Shown piece after piece: positions 8,471-18,635 of a stretch of 64,000 nucleotides of DNA; the stretch's first letter is position 1; every line of letters begins with the position of its first letter. The translations under genes were made by a program, and so were the position numbers. The notes below the pieces were generated by a model. The model made no database searches, was not told the DNA's origin, and saw only the letters and a program-made list of their open reading frames with translations. This DNA is from Acidovorax delafieldii 2AN (GTDB lineage Bacteria > Pseudomonadota > Gammaproteobacteria > Burkholderiales > Burkholderiaceae_C), in NCBI RefSeq assembly GCF_000175235.1, contig NZ_ACQT01000002.1, positions 1-64,000 on the forward strand. The letters are read 5' to 3'.

Positions 8471-9117
8471 TCAGGACTGTGCAGGAATGGCCGACGCAAA
8501 CGCATCGATGATGCGGCGCAACGGCGCCTGCTTGAGCTTGAGCGCCGCCTGGTTGACCACCAGATGCGAGCTGATGTCCATGATGCGCTCCACCTCGACC
8601 AGATGGTTGGCCTTGAGCGTGTTGCCCGTGGACACCAGGTCCACGATGGCATCGGCCAGGCCCGTGAGGGGCGCGAGTTCCATGCTGCCATAGAGCTTGA
8701 CCATGTCGACGTGCACCCCCTTGCTGGCAAAGAAATCGCGTGCGATCGAGGTGTATTTGGTGGCCACCTTCAGGCGCGAACCTTTCTTCACGGCCTGGGC
8801 GTAGTCGAAATCGTTGCGCACGGCCACGCTCACGCGGCATTTGGCAATGCGCAGGTCGAGCGGCTGGTACAGGCCCTGGCCGCCGTGCTCGATGAGGGTG
8901 TCCTTGCCCGTCACGCCCAGGTCGGCGCCGCCATATTCCACATAGGTGGGCACGTCGGTGGCACGCACCAGCACCACGCGCACGCCGGGCTGGTTGGTGG
9001 GCAGGATGAGCTTGCGTGATTTTTCGGGGTCTTCCAGCACCTCGATGCCGGCGGCCGCCAGCAGCGGCAGGGTTTCTTCAAAGATGCGGCCCTTGGACAG
9101 GGCGAGGGTGATCATGC

Positions 9118-9121
<4 letters not shown>
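8471..9121 (-). CDS. hisG: ATP phosphoribosyltransferase, short catalytic form (HisG-S)
   Basis: First step of histidine synthesis (ATP + PRPP). The 216-residue form lacks the C-terminal regulatory domain, so activity and histidine feedback need HisZ encoded elsewhere. Features: start [22 protein letters not shown] loop [14 protein letters not shown], and [14 protein letters not shown]. The start overlaps the murA stop by 4 bp (ATGA), as is common in Burkholderiales. Confidence 0.97.
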
Positions 9122-10398
<1,277 letters not shown>

Positions 10399-10416
10399 CT
10401 CGAAAACCAGGTATAT

Positions 10417-10466
10417 GAATAAAAAGTGCCTCTAGCGCTTATGAATCGTGCGCAAGCAGCTATAAA
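10417..10466. repeat. Intergenic palindromic repeat, TAGCTGCT/GCGCTT family
   Basis: Read on the minus strand this element runs ATAGCTGCTTGCGC, spacer, AAGCGCTAGAGGC and then a T-run. It is close in sequence and layout to the copy at 1768-1812 but in the opposite orientation. It lies between bolA and murA and could form a hairpin in the operon mRNA. Confidence 0.6.
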
Positions 10467-10486
10467 AACAAGAGCGGCGGGCAGTA

Positions 10487-10738
10487 TCACTGCGCCTGCG
10501 CCGCCCACTCGGCGGGGGTGAAGGTCTTCATCGACAGGGCGTGCACCTCGTCGTTGGCCAGTTTGGCGCCCAGCGTGGCGTACACCCGCTGGTGGCGCTG
10601 GATGGCCCGCTTGCCCTCGAACTCGGCCGAGACGATGGTGGCGTACCAGTGGCGGCCGTCACCCTCGAGAGTGATGTATTCGCAGGCCATGCCGGCGGAG
10701 ATGATGTCTTTGAGTTGGTCGGCAGTCATGTCAGTCAT
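10487..10738 (-). CDS. BolA family protein
   Basis: 83 residues from the ATG at 10738 (or 80 from 10729). It has the BolA fold with the conserved C-terminal segment QRHQRVYATLGAKL, then HALSMKTFTP where the His is a candidate iron-sulfur ligand. BolA/IbaG proteins partner monothiol glutaredoxins in Fe-S cluster handling and stress response. Its location immediately upstream of murA matches IbaG (YrbA), which occupies this spot in E. coli. Either name could apply. Confidence 0.9.
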   Translation of the reverse strand: MTDMTADQLKDIISAGMACEYITLEGDGRHWYATIVSAEFEGKRAIQRHQRVYATLGAKLANDEVHALSMKTFTPAEWAAQAQ

Positions 10739-10876
10739 CCAATGCGTTGTGCGCCGCCCAGGGCGCAGGAAGCCGGCGCTCGCCCTCGGGCTGCCCGGCG
10801 GCGGAAAACCGGCTTTGCCGGCGCGCGGCAAAGGCCCCGCTGAAGCAGCAAGGCGCGGGGCAGCTCGAAGGGTATT

Positions 10877-11632
10877 TCATGTCCTGATCTTGTAGCCCGT
10901 GCGCAGCAGGTGCACGGCCAGGGCGCTGACGGCCAGCCATGCAATGGCCACGATGCCCAGGCTGAGCCAGGGAGAGGTGTCGCTCTGCCCGAAGAAGCCA
11001 TAGCGGAAGCCGTCGATCATGTAGAAAAACGGGTTCAGGTGGCTCACGGTCTGCCAGAAAGGCGGCAGCGACTGGATCGAATAGAACACGCCCGACAGGA
11101 AGGTCATGGGCACGATGACGAAGTTCTGGAATGCCGCCATCTGGTCGAACTTGTCGGCCCACAGGCCGGCAATCACCCCCAGCGTGGCCAGCAGCGCGGC
11201 GCCCAGCAACGCGAACACCAGAATCCACAGCGGCGCAGCGAACTCGGGCCGCGCAAACACCAGGGTGACGATGAACACCCCCAGCCCCACAACCAGCCCG
11301 CGCACCACAGACGAGCCCACGTAGGCCACAAACCACGCCCAGTGCGACAGCGGCGTGAGCAGCACGAACACCAGGCTGCCCATGATCTTGCTCTGGATCA
11401 GGCTCGAGGAGCTGTTGGCAAAGGCGTTCTGCAACACGCTCATCATCACGAGGCCCGGCACCAGGAAAGCCGTGTAGCTGATGCGGTCGTAGACCTTCAC
11501 ATGGTCTTCGAGCACATGGCCAAAGATCAGCAGGTAGAGCACGGCGGTGAGCACGGGCGCGGCCACGGTCTGGAAGCTCACCTTCCAGAAGCGCAGCACC
11601 TCTTTGTAAAACAGGGTCTGCCAGCCGATCAC
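10877..11632 (-). CDS. ABC-2 type transporter permease (YadH-like)
   Basis: 251 residues, six predicted membrane helices and the ABC-2 signature region near FLSGVFYSIQSLPPFWQ, followed by NPFFYMIDGFRYGF. The start codon is GTG at 11632, overlapping the ATPase stop (GTGA). With the upstream ATPase it forms an exporter related to YadGH. In Burkholderiales this pair is regularly placed between mlaB and bolA, so a cell-envelope role is likely, but the substrate is unknown. Confidence 0.9.
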   Translation of the reverse strand: MIGWQTLFYKEVLRFWKVSFQTVAAPVLTAVLYLLIFGHVLEDHVKVYDRISYTAFLVPGLVMMSVLQNAFANSSSSLIQSKIMGSLVFVLLTPLSHWAWFVAYVGSSVVRGLVVGLGVFIVTLVFARPEFAAPLWILVFALLGAALLATLGVIAGLWADKFDQMAAFQNFVIVPMTFLSGVFYSIQSLPPFWQTVSHLNPFFYMIDGFRYGFFGQSDTSPWLSLGIVAIAWLAVSALAVHLLRTGYKIRT

Positions 11633-12567
11633 AGGGCCACCTCCGACATGGGGATGTTCGACGCAGAAGTTCCCGACATCACCTGCAGGAACACGTCTTC
11701 CAGGTCCGGGCGGCGAATTTCCATGTCCTGGACCTCAACCCCGGCAATGCGCAGGACGGCCAGATGGTTTTCGATGTCTGCCGCATCGTGCGCGGGCAAC
11801 TGGACAATGCGGCCGGTGACCCGTGCAATGGCGTCCAGCGACGGGGGCAGCGCGGCGTCGGTCTTGAACTGCAGCACGCTGCCCGAGGCCGTCTTGAGCA
11901 GCTCGGACGTGCGGTTGAGCGCCACCACCCGCCCGGCCTTGAGCATGGCGATGCGGCCGCACAAGGCTTCGGCCTCTTCGAGGTAATGCGTGGTGAGCAG
12001 CACCGTATGGCCTTCCTTGTTCAGGCGGGCAATGAAGTGCCACAGCGTCTGGCGCAGCTCCACGTCTACGCCGGCCGTGGGCTCGTCCAGCACGATGATG
12101 GGCGGCTTGTGCACCAGGGCCTGCGCCACCAGCACGCGGCGCTTCATGCCGCCCGAGAGCTGGCGCATGTTGGCGTTGGCCTTGTCAGACAGCCCCAGGT
12201 TGGCCAGCAGTTCATCGATCCAGGCATCGTTGTTCTTCACGCCGAAATAGCCCGACTGGAAGCGCAGCGCCTCGCGCACGTTGAAGAACGGGTCAAACAC
12301 CAGTTCCTGCGGCACCACGCCCAGCTTGCGCCGCGCCTCGGCAAAATTGGCCTGCACGTCGCTGCCCTGCACCAGCACACGCCCGCTGGTGGCCCTTGCC
12401 AGGCCGGCCAGGATGCTGATGAGGGTGGTTTTGCCGGCACCGTTGGGGCCGAGGAGCCCGAAGAACTCGCCTTCCTCAATATCCAGGCTGACCTGGTTCA
12501 GTGCCTGGAAAGGGCCTTTGGGCGTGGCAAAGGTCTTGGAGATGGCTTGGAATGAGACTGCGGGCAT
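11629..12567 (-). CDS. ABC transporter ATP-binding protein (YadG-like)
   Basis: 312 residues. Walker A GPNGAGKTTLIS, Q-loop VVPQELVFDP, signature LSGGMKRRVLVAQALVH, Walker B IIVLDEPTAGVD and the switch His in LLTTHYLEEAEA are all intact. A C-terminal extension (about residues 225-312) is typical of ABC-2 drug/polysaccharide exporter ATPases. It pairs with the permease gene it overlaps, and lies directly after the mla genes. Confidence 0.93.
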   Translation of the reverse strand: MPAVSFQAISKTFATPKGPFQALNQVSLDIEEGEFFGLLGPNGAGKTTLISILAGLARATSGRVLVQGSDVQANFAEARRKLGVVPQELVFDPFFNVREALRFQSGYFGVKNNDAWIDELLANLGLSDKANANMRQLSGGMKRRVLVAQALVHKPPIIVLDEPTAGVDVELRQTLWHFIARLNKEGHTVLLTTHYLEEAEALCGRIAMLKAGRVVALNRTSELLKTASGSVLQFKTDAALPPSLDAIARVTGRIVQLPAHDAADIENHLAVLRIAGVEVQDMEIRRPDLEDVFLQVMSGTSASNIPMSEVAL

Positions 12568-12664
12568 GGGAGCCTGTGATTTTACGGTCTCGGCCCACCG
12601 GCTGCCCGCCGGGTGGCTGCGCCCCCCGCGTCGGCGAAGGACTTTGCAGGCGCTGCGCGCGTTG

Positions 12665-12937
12665 TCAGCCGGCGACCGGCAACAGGGTATCGACGCCGTA
12701 GAGCCCCGCCATGCCGGCAAGCGATGCAGGCAGGCCCTTGACGGCAAAAGACTTGCGTTCCGCCAGCGCCTCGCGGCGGCACTCCAGCAGGACGGCCAGG
12801 GCCGAAGTGTCAAATACCGCCAGGGCGCTGGCATCCACCACCAACTCGGGCCCTTTGAGCACTTTAAGGCCCTGCACCAGCATGCGCAGGCAGCCACTGG
12901 CCTGGCGGTGGGTGAGCTCGGAGGGAAGCACCAGCAT
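12665..12937 (-). CDS. mlaB: STAS-domain protein MlaB
   Basis: 90 residues. It has the STAS fold with the helix/loop VVDASALAVFDTSALAVLLE, in which the DTSAL Thr/Ser corresponds to the conserved residue that contacts MlaF. MlaB binds the MlaF ATPase in the MlaFEDB phospholipid transporter of the inner membrane. The ATG at 12937 is 16 bp after the mlaC stop, with only a weak ribosome site. Its position at the end of the mla set supports the name. Confidence 0.88.
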   Translation of the reverse strand: MLVLPSELTHRQASGCLRMLVQGLKVLKGPELVVDASALAVFDTSALAVLLECRREALAERKSFAVKGLPASLAGMAGLYGVDTLLPVAG

Positions 12938-12953
12938 GCGCGGGTTCTCGCCG

Positions 12954-13595
12954 TCAGCCCTTGGCGGCATTGGTCTTGTTGCGCGCCACCAGCGCCTGGA
13001 TGAGGCCGTCCACCCCGCGGGCGTTGACCTCGGGCGCGAATTGGCCACGGTAGGTTTCCACCAGCCACACGCCCAGCACGTTAAGGTTGTAGATCTTCCA
13101 GCCGGCGCCTTCGCCCGGGGTTTTCTCGAGGCGGTAGTCGAGCTGGATCGGGTCGCCCCGGCCCGTGACCTCGGTGCGTACCAGCACGTCCTTGTCATCA
13201 GCGGCGGCGCGCAGGGGTTTCATGTGGATGGTCTGGTCGCTCACCTGGGCCAAAGCGCCCGCGTAAGTGCGCACCAGCAGGATCTTGAATTCTTCCTGCA
13301 GCCGCTTTTGCTGCTCGGGGCTGGCCTGGCGCCAGCCCGGCCCCACGGCGGCGGCCGTCATGCGCCGGAAGTTGACGTTGGGCATGACGATCTTGTCCAC
13401 CAGCGAGATCACCTTGCTGATGTCTCCGGCCTGGATGGCCTTGTCGCCCCGCACGCTGTCGATCACTTCGGTGGACAGGCGCTTGATCAGCGCGTCGGGC
13501 GCCTCATCGGCAGCTTGGGCCGCCCAGGGCATGGCCACGGACGCGGCCACTGCCAGCATGGCCGCCATGCGGCCCAGGTTACGTCGATTCATCAT
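12954..13595 (-). CDS. mlaC: Periplasmic phospholipid-binding protein MlaC
   Basis: 213 residues with a Sec signal peptide (cleavage near AAQAAD). The mature part carries the MlaC/Ttg2D pattern: VIDSVRGDKAIQAGD, then IVMPNVNFRRMTAAAVG and the late segment YNLNVLGVWLVETYRGQF. It shuttles phospholipid between the MlaA complex in the outer membrane and MlaFEDB. The chosen ATG at 13595 has GGAG 8 bp upstream; an adjacent in-frame ATG (13592) is possible. Confidence 0.95.
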   Translation of the reverse strand: MMNRRNLGRMAAMLAVAASVAMPWAAQAADEAPDALIKRLSTEVIDSVRGDKAIQAGDISKVISLVDKIVMPNVNFRRMTAAAVGPGWRQASPEQQKRLQEEFKILLVRTYAGALAQVSDQTIHMKPLRAAADDKDVLVRTEVTGRGDPIQLDYRLEKTPGEGAGWKIYNLNVLGVWLVETYRGQFAPEVNARGVDGLIQALVARNKTNAAKG

Positions 13596-13721
13596 AAAAA
13601 TCACTCCATCGGGCGAACGGGTCACCCTGTCTTTGCATTGTGGGGCGCCACCGTGTACGCCATGCATCGCCACGTTGCACGCAGGCAAACATTGCAACGA
13701 TGCGCAAGCTCCGCGCGCGAC

Positions 13722-14516
13722 TCAGCGGTCTGGCTCGGGGGGAAGCACGCCGCCCATGTCGTCACCGTTTGCGTCGTGCGCGCCCGGACGCTCGGAGCGC
13801 TGGGCACGCACCCGCAGGTACACGTCGCGCGTGAAGCTGTATTTGTCGAGCGCGGCGCCTTCGAGCACGGCGCCCGCGCCCAGCAGGCTGGCACGGGTGT
13901 CCACCGCCCGCAGGGCATAGAGGGAATTGCGCGTGGACACCGGATCCACCTGGCGCACCAGATTGCCCTGCATGTCAACCGGCAGCGCCGCCGTGTCGCG
14001 CACCGTGGAAGGCCCCAGCAGGGGCAGCACCAGATAAGGGCCGGTGGGCACGCCCCAGCGCCCGAGCGTGAGGCCGAAGTCCTGCCGGTTGCGCTCCACA
14101 CCCATCTCGGAGGCCACGTCGAACACACCGCCCAACCCGAACACCGTGTTCACATTGAAACGCACCAGGCTGGACAAGGCCTCCTCTGCGCGCAATTGCA
14201 GGACACTGTTCACGAACGACCAAGCATCGCCGAGATTGCCAAAGAAGTTGTTCACCCCCGTGCGCACCGTAGAGGGGACGACCTCCTTGTAGGCCGTGGC
14301 CACGGGCTTGAGCAGCGCGGTGTCCACGTCGTCGTTGAAACGGGTCATGCTGCGGTTGTAGGGCTCCAGGGGGTCATTGGGATTGGCCCCGGGACCGCTT
14401 GCACAGCCTGCCAGCAACACCGCGCCCAGCACCAGCGCGCACCAGCGCAGGCCCGCCGTGGCTGGCCCGTACGCCCCCTTGTTGCGGGCCGGGCCCGCAG
14501 TCATCGATGTTGTCAT
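13722..14516 (-). CDS. mlaA: Outer-membrane lipoprotein MlaA (VacJ)
   Basis: 264 residues. The lipobox LLAGC is at about residues 34-38. The VacJ/MlaA body shows NDPLEPYNRSMTRFNDDVD, RTGVNNFFGNLGD and GPYLVLPLLGPSTVRD. The protein forms the outer-membrane pore-like ring that removes misplaced phospholipids from the outer leaflet. The start overlaps the mlaD stop by 4 bp. The placement of mlaA inside the mlaFED-CB set, rather than elsewhere as in E. coli, is usual in betaproteobacteria. Confidence 0.95.
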   Translation of the reverse strand: MTTSMTAGPARNKGAYGPATAGLRWCALVLGAVLLAGCASGPGANPNDPLEPYNRSMTRFNDDVDTALLKPVATAYKEVVPSTVRTGVNNFFGNLGDAWSFVNSVLQLRAEEALSSLVRFNVNTVFGLGGVFDVASEMGVERNRQDFGLTLGRWGVPTGPYLVLPLLGPSTVRDTAALPVDMQGNLVRQVDPVSTRNSLYALRAVDTRASLLGAGAVLEGAALDKYSFTRDVYLRVRAQRSERPGAHDANGDDMGGVLPPEPDR

Positions 14517-15001
14517 TTTTTTCTTCCTGCGTCGGGGGTTTTACCGCCGTCCTCGGCCTTGCTGTAGAGAAACTGCCCGATGAGGTTTTCCAGCACCACG
14601 GCAGACTGGGTGGCCGACACGGTGTCGCCGGCTGCCAGGTTCTTTTCGTCGGCCCCCGCCTCGATGCCGATGTACTGCTCGCCCAGCAGCCCGCTGGTCA
14701 AAATCTTGAGCGAGCTGTCCTTGGGGAAAGCGTAGCGCTTGTCCAGCTCCAACGTCACGCGGGCCTGAAAGGTCTTGTCGTCAAATGTGATCGATTCCAC
14801 GCGCCCGACCACCACGCCGGCGCTGCGCACCGCGGCCTTGGGCTTGAGCCCGCCAATGTTGTCAAAGCGCGCCGTCACGCGGTAGCCCGTCTGGAAATTC
14901 AGGTGCAGCAGATTGGCCGACTGCAGCGCCAGAAACACCAGCGCCGCGACGCCCAGCATGACAAACAGGCCCACCCAGACATCGTTTTTGGATTGTTGCA
15001 T
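14513..15001 (-). CDS. mlaD: MCE-domain lipid transport protein MlaD
   Basis: 162 residues: one N-terminal membrane helix (VGLFVMLGVAALVFLAL) followed by a single MCE domain (VTARFDNIGGLKPKAAVRSA through GEQYIGIEAGA). MlaD hexamers sit on MlaE and bind phospholipid in the periplasm. The ATG at 15001 follows mlaE by 34 bp and the stop overlaps mlaA. Confidence 0.95.
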   Translation of the reverse strand: MQQSKNDVWVGLFVMLGVAALVFLALQSANLLHLNFQTGYRVTARFDNIGGLKPKAAVRSAGVVVGRVESITFDDKTFQARVTLELDKRYAFPKDSSLKILTSGLLGEQYIGIEAGADEKNLAAGDTVSATQSAVVLENLIGQFLYSKAEDGGKTPDAGRKK

Positions 15002-15035
15002 CGTGCTTTCCCTTGTGCCGCCGGCTGCGCCGGCG

Positions 15036-15818
15036 TCAGATACTGAACATGGTGGCCGTGAGGACAAAGTCCAGCGCCAGCACCGCTAGCGAGGCCATCA
15101 CCACGGTGCGCGTGGTGGCACGCGAAACCCCTTCGGGCGTGGGTTTGGCCGTATAGCCCTGCAGCAAGGCCACGAAGGTGACGGTGAAACCGAACACCAG
15201 GCTCTTGATGAGGCTGTTGCCCAGGTCGCTGAAAACATCCACGCCGCCCTGCATCTGGCTCCAGAACGCCCCTCCGTCGAGGCCGATCATCACCACTGCG
15301 ACGACCCATCCGCCCATCACGCCCACTGCGCTGAACACCGTCGCCAGCACGGGCATGGCGATCACCCCCGCCCAGAAGCGCGGCACCAGAATGCGCCGCA
15401 CCGGGTCGACGGCCATCATCTCCATGGCGCTCAGTTGCTCACCGGCGCGCATCAGGCCGATCTCTGCCGTGAGCGACGTGCCGGCGCGCCCCGCAAACAG
15501 CAGGGCCGTGATCACCGGCCCCAGTTCGCGCAACAGGCTCAGCGCCACCAGCTGGCCCAGGGCCTCGGTGGAGCCGAAATCCTGCAGGGTGTAGTAGCCC
15601 TGCAGCGCCATCACGAAGCCCACAAACAGGCCCGACACGGCAATGATGGCCAGCGAATAGTTGCCCAGGAAATGCACCTGGTCACGCACCAGACCCGGCC
15701 GCTGCACGGCGGCAGGGAACAGGCGCACCAGTTGCCCGAACAGGCGTGCCGCCTGCCCCACGTCGGCCAGTTGGCGGCGCACGGCCAGCCCCACGTCGGA
15801 AGGTCGCCACCAGCTCAT
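15036..15818 (-). CDS. mlaE: Phospholipid ABC transporter permease MlaE
   Basis: 260 residues with the MlaE/Ttg2B permease pattern: [57 protein letters not shown] and [14 protein letters not shown] (coupling region). It forms the dimeric membrane core of MlaFEDB. The start overlaps the mlaF stop by 4 bp. Confidence 0.96.
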   Translation of the reverse strand: MSWWRPSDVGLAVRRQLADVGQAARLFGQLVRLFPAAVQRPGLVRDQVHFLGNYSLAIIAVSGLFVGFVMALQGYYTLQDFGSTEALGQLVALSLLRELGPVITALLFAGRAGTSLTAEIGLMRAGEQLSAMEMMAVDPVRRILVPRFWAGVIAMPVLATVFSAVGVMGGWVVAVVMIGLDGGAFWSQMQGGVDVFSDLGNSLIKSLVFGFTVTFVALLQGYTAKPTPEGVSRATTRTVVMASLAVLALDFVLTATMFSI

Positions 15819-16660
15819 GCGGACCTCCCGTCCAGCGGGCCGAAGTCGGCGTCCACGCCCGGGCCTGGGTAATGGAAAGGCACGGGACCTGTGGGCAGTG
15901 CGTTCACGAACTGGTGCACCAGCGGGTCGGGGCTGGACCGCACCTCATCGGGTGTGCCCTGGGCCGCCACCACACCGGCGCCCAGAATGATCACGTGGTC
16001 GGCCAGCGCAAAGGTGGCCTCGAGGTCGTGCGAAACCAGGATGGTGGTCAGGCCCATTGCATCATTCAGTTGGCGGATGAGCTGCGCGGCGGTTCCCAGC
16101 GAAATGGGGTCGAGCCCGGCAAAGGGTTCGTCGTACATGACGAGTTCGGGGTCCAGTGCAATGGCGCGGGCCAGCGCCACACGCCGCGCCATGCCGCCAG
16201 ATATCTGGCTGGGCATGAGATCCCGCGCGCCACGCAAACCCACTGCATGGAGCTTCATGAGCACGATGTCGCGCACCAGCGCTTCGGAAAGGTCGGTGTG
16301 CTCGCGCAGCGGAAACGCCACGTTCTCAAACACGTTCAGGTCCGTGAACAGGGCGCCGAACTGGAACAGCATGCCCATGCGCCGCCGCGCCGCATAGAGG
16401 CCCGCCGCATCCATGCGCCCCACGTCCTGCTGGTCGAACAGGACTTCCCCCTGTTGCGCCCGGTACTGGCCGCCAATCAGGCGCAGCACCGTGGTCTTGC
16501 CCCCGCCCGACGCGCCCATGAGCGCCGTCACCTTGCCGCGCGGGATCTTCAGCGAAACGTCGCGCAGGATCACGCGCTCACCGTACCCGAAGGTGACGTT
16601 GCGCAGTTCCGCCAGCGCTGGGGCAGGCAAGGAATCGGTGGATGGCATGGTGCAGGACAA
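15815..16660 (-). CDS. mlaF: Phospholipid ABC transporter ATPase MlaF
   Basis: 281 residues. Walker [15 protein letters not shown], signature [16 protein letters not shown], Walker [14 protein letters not shown] and the H-loop [11 protein letters not shown] are intact. The protein has the C-terminal tail typical of MlaF. It is the first gene of the leftward mlaFEDACB run. The upstream region (16661-17072) should hold the promoter; no convincing -35/-10 pair stands out. Confidence 0.96.
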   Translation of the reverse strand: MSCTMPSTDSLPAPALAELRNVTFGYGERVILRDVSLKIPRGKVTALMGASGGGKTTVLRLIGGQYRAQQGEVLFDQQDVGRMDAAGLYAARRRMGMLFQFGALFTDLNVFENVAFPLREHTDLSEALVRDIVLMKLHAVGLRGARDLMPSQISGGMARRVALARAIALDPELVMYDEPFAGLDPISLGTAAQLIRQLNDAMGLTTILVSHDLEATFALADHVIILGAGVVAAQGTPDEVRSSPDPLVHQFVNALPTGPVPFHYPGPGVDADFGPLDGRSA

Positions 16661-17072
16661 AAAACGCCGCCAAGGGCCGGGGCCCTGACGGCAGGCTCAG
16701 CATCATAGGGGAAACCCCTTGGATATGCCGCGCCCATCATTAAAACCTGTGGTTTGGATATGACGCTCAGCTATGCTTGACGGTTCTAAGAAACTCGTGA
16801 CAAGTTCCGCCCGGGACGGCGACGTTGGTTGTCGGGGCGTTTCGCCGCGCAGCGCATTGCTGGTGCCCTCGCTGCGGAACCCGCAGTCCGCCCCGACGCA
16901 GCCCCCGCGGCCGCCACCGCCGGGCGAGCGCAGGCACCCACGCAGCACGCAGCAGATTCCTGCCTGCTTCCTTGCTGCCGGCGGGCCCTCTTCCACCAGT
17001 GCGCCCCATTAATCAAAAACAATAGCAACACGTGCTTACCGCACAAGCGCCACAGCCATCTTTGGATTCAAA
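16661..17072. other. Intergenic region upstream of mlaF
   Basis: No gene supported. It contains a small GGGG-AAA-CCCC hairpin (16708-16718), two direct copies of TTGGATATG (16719-16727 and 16754-16762) that could mark a promoter or operator for mlaF, and a repeat-family element near 17022-17070 (AATAGCAAC ... GCACAAGCGC) just past the end of the amino-acid transporter ATPase. Confidence 0.5.
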
Positions 17073-17867
17073 TCACAGCATGTGCTGCAAAAACACCCGC
17101 GCCCGTTCATGGCCTGGGTCGGCAAAGAACTCTGCTGCTGGCCGGGCAGCCACCAGTTCGCCCTGGTCCATGAAGGCCACCGTGTTCGCCACCTCGCGTG
17201 CAAAACCCATTTCGTGCGTGACCACCAGCATGGTCATGTGCTCCTCGGCCAGTTCCCGCATGGTGCGCAGCACTTCGCCGGTGAGTTCGGGGTCGAGAGC
17301 GGAAGTGGGTTCATCAAACAGCATGATGTCCGGCTCCATGCACAACGCCCGTGCAATGGCGACGCGCTGCTTTTGGCCACCCGACAGGCGCGAGGGGTAG
17401 TTGTCGCGCTTGGCCGACAGACCCACCTTGGCCAACAGGGCCTCGGCCCGGGCCACCGCCACGTCGCGCGCGAGGCCTCGCACCACCAGGGGCGCCTCGA
17501 TCAGGTTTTCCAGCACCGTGAGGTGGGGAAACAGGTTGAAGTGCTGGAACACCATGCCGGTTTTGGCGCAGATGCGGCGCACCTCGGTGTCGGGCACGTA
17601 GGTGCAACGGCCCTGCGCGTCGGTGGTGGCCAGCGTCTCGCCCTCGATGGCGACGTGGCCGCGGTCGATGGTTTCCAGGTGGTTCAGGCAGCGCAAGAAG
17701 GTGCTTTTGCCCGAGCCCGAGGGGCCGATGATGGCCACCACCTCGCCGCGTGCGACCTGCAGCGACACGCCCCGCAGCACCTGCGTGGAGCCAAAGGCCT
17801 TGTGCACGCCCCGCGCCTCGATCATGGGCGCGCTGCCGCTGGCGCCGTCATTCATCGTATTTGGCAT
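17073..17867 (-). CDS. Amino-acid ABC transporter ATP-binding protein (GlnQ/HisP family)
   Basis: 264 residues. Walker A GPSGSGKSTFLRCLNHLE, signature LSGGQKQRVAIARAL, Walker B IMLFDEPTSALDPE and H-loop VVTHEMGFARE are the polar amino-acid importer type. The start at 17867 is chosen because GGAGA lies 7 bp upstream, although it overlaps the permease by 20 bp; later in-frame ATGs at 17855 and 17825 lack a ribosome site. It is the last gene of a leftward three-gene importer. Confidence 0.93.
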   Translation of the reverse strand: MPNTMNDGASGSAPMIEARGVHKAFGSTQVLRGVSLQVARGEVVAIIGPSGSGKSTFLRCLNHLETIDRGHVAIEGETLATTDAQGRCTYVPDTEVRRICAKTGMVFQHFNLFPHLTVLENLIEAPLVVRGLARDVAVARAEALLAKVGLSAKRDNYPSRLSGGQKQRVAIARALCMEPDIMLFDEPTSALDPELTGEVLRTMRELAEEHMTMLVVTHEMGFAREVANTVAFMDQGELVAARPAAEFFADPGHERARVFLQHML

Positions 17868-18501
17868 AGCGTTTCTCCAGGCGCTGGAAGCCCCAGGTGA
17901 GCACCAGGGTCATGATGAGGTAGAAGGCCGCGGCCACGATGAAGGGCGTGGTGGTGAAGTCGCGCTGCACGATGCCGCGCGCGGCGCGCAGCAGATCGTT
18001 CAGGGCCAGCACGTAGATCAGCGAGGTGTCCTTGACCAGGGTGATGGTCTCATTGCTCATGGGAGGCAGGATGCTGCGCACCATCTGCGGCAGCACGATG
18101 CGGCGCATGGTCTGGCCGTAGTTCATGCCCAGCACCTTGGCGGCCTCGTACTGACCGCGGTCCACCGACTGGATGCCGGCGCGGAAGATCTCGGCGAAGT
18201 AGGCCGCGTAGTTCAGCGCGAACGCCACCACGGCGGCCGGAAAGTCGGGCAGGCGCACGCCGATCACCGGCACGAAGGGCAGAGCGAAATAGATGAACAG
18301 CATCTGCAGCATGAGCGGCGTGCCGCGCATGAGCCAGATGTAGCCATTGACGGCCGCCGACAGCGGCTTGAAATGCGACAGCCGCGCCAGCGCCAGCACC
18401 AGGCCGAGCGGCACGGCGAGCACGAGCGTGATCGCGAACAGCTTCAGGGTGACGGTGGCGCCCTGCGCCAGCGGCCCCAGAAGGGAAAAAACGTAGTCCA
18501 T
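17848..18501 (-). CDS. Amino-acid ABC transporter permease (HisM/GlnP family)
   Basis: 217 residues with about five membrane helices and the polar amino-acid permease motif: YIWLMRGTPLMLQMLFIYF, then YAAYFAEIFRAGIQSVDRGQ and EAAKVLGMNYGQTMRRIVLP (EAA loop contacting the ATPase). Only one permease gene is present, so it probably works as a homodimer. It lies behind a hairpin that separates it from the binding-protein gene. Confidence 0.94.
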   Translation of the reverse strand: MDYVFSLLGPLAQGATVTLKLFAITLVLAVPLGLVLALARLSHFKPLSAAVNGYIWLMRGTPLMLQMLFIYFALPFVPVIGVRLPDFPAAVVAFALNYAAYFAEIFRAGIQSVDRGQYEAAKVLGMNYGQTMRRIVLPQMVRSILPPMSNETITLVKDTSLIYVLALNDLLRAARGIVQRDFTTTPFIVAAAFYLIMTLVLTWGFQRLEKRYAKYDE

Positions 18502-18566
18502 GCGTATTGCCTCGGCGTCCGGCACAGGCGCCGGCCCCTGATTGTCGCGGCCTGTGCGGCCGCCAC

Positions 18567-18603
18567 AAAAAAGCACCGGCAAACCCGCATGGGCAGCCGG
18601 TGC
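18567..18603 (-). terminator. Terminator-like hairpin between binding protein and permease
   Basis: On the minus strand: 8-bp stem GCACCGGC/GCCGGTGC (18573-18580 and 18596-18603), 15-nt loop, then six T. It lies 33 bp past the binding-protein stop. This arrangement typically allows excess binding protein by partial termination or mRNA stabilisation. Confidence 0.8.
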
Positions 18604-18635
18604 CGGGGGCGTGCCGTCTCAGCGACGGCCGCTAT

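Noticed and set aside
10739-10876. Extension of the BolA gene upstream into the gap before the ABC permease
   Set aside because: The added residues are Arg/Gly/Pro-rich and outside the family fold; ATG 10738 or 10729 fits known BolA lengths.
16661-17072. Small genes in the mlaF upstream region
   Set aside because: Frames of 60-110 codons exist on both strands but lack ribosome sites, motifs and coding-type third-position bias.
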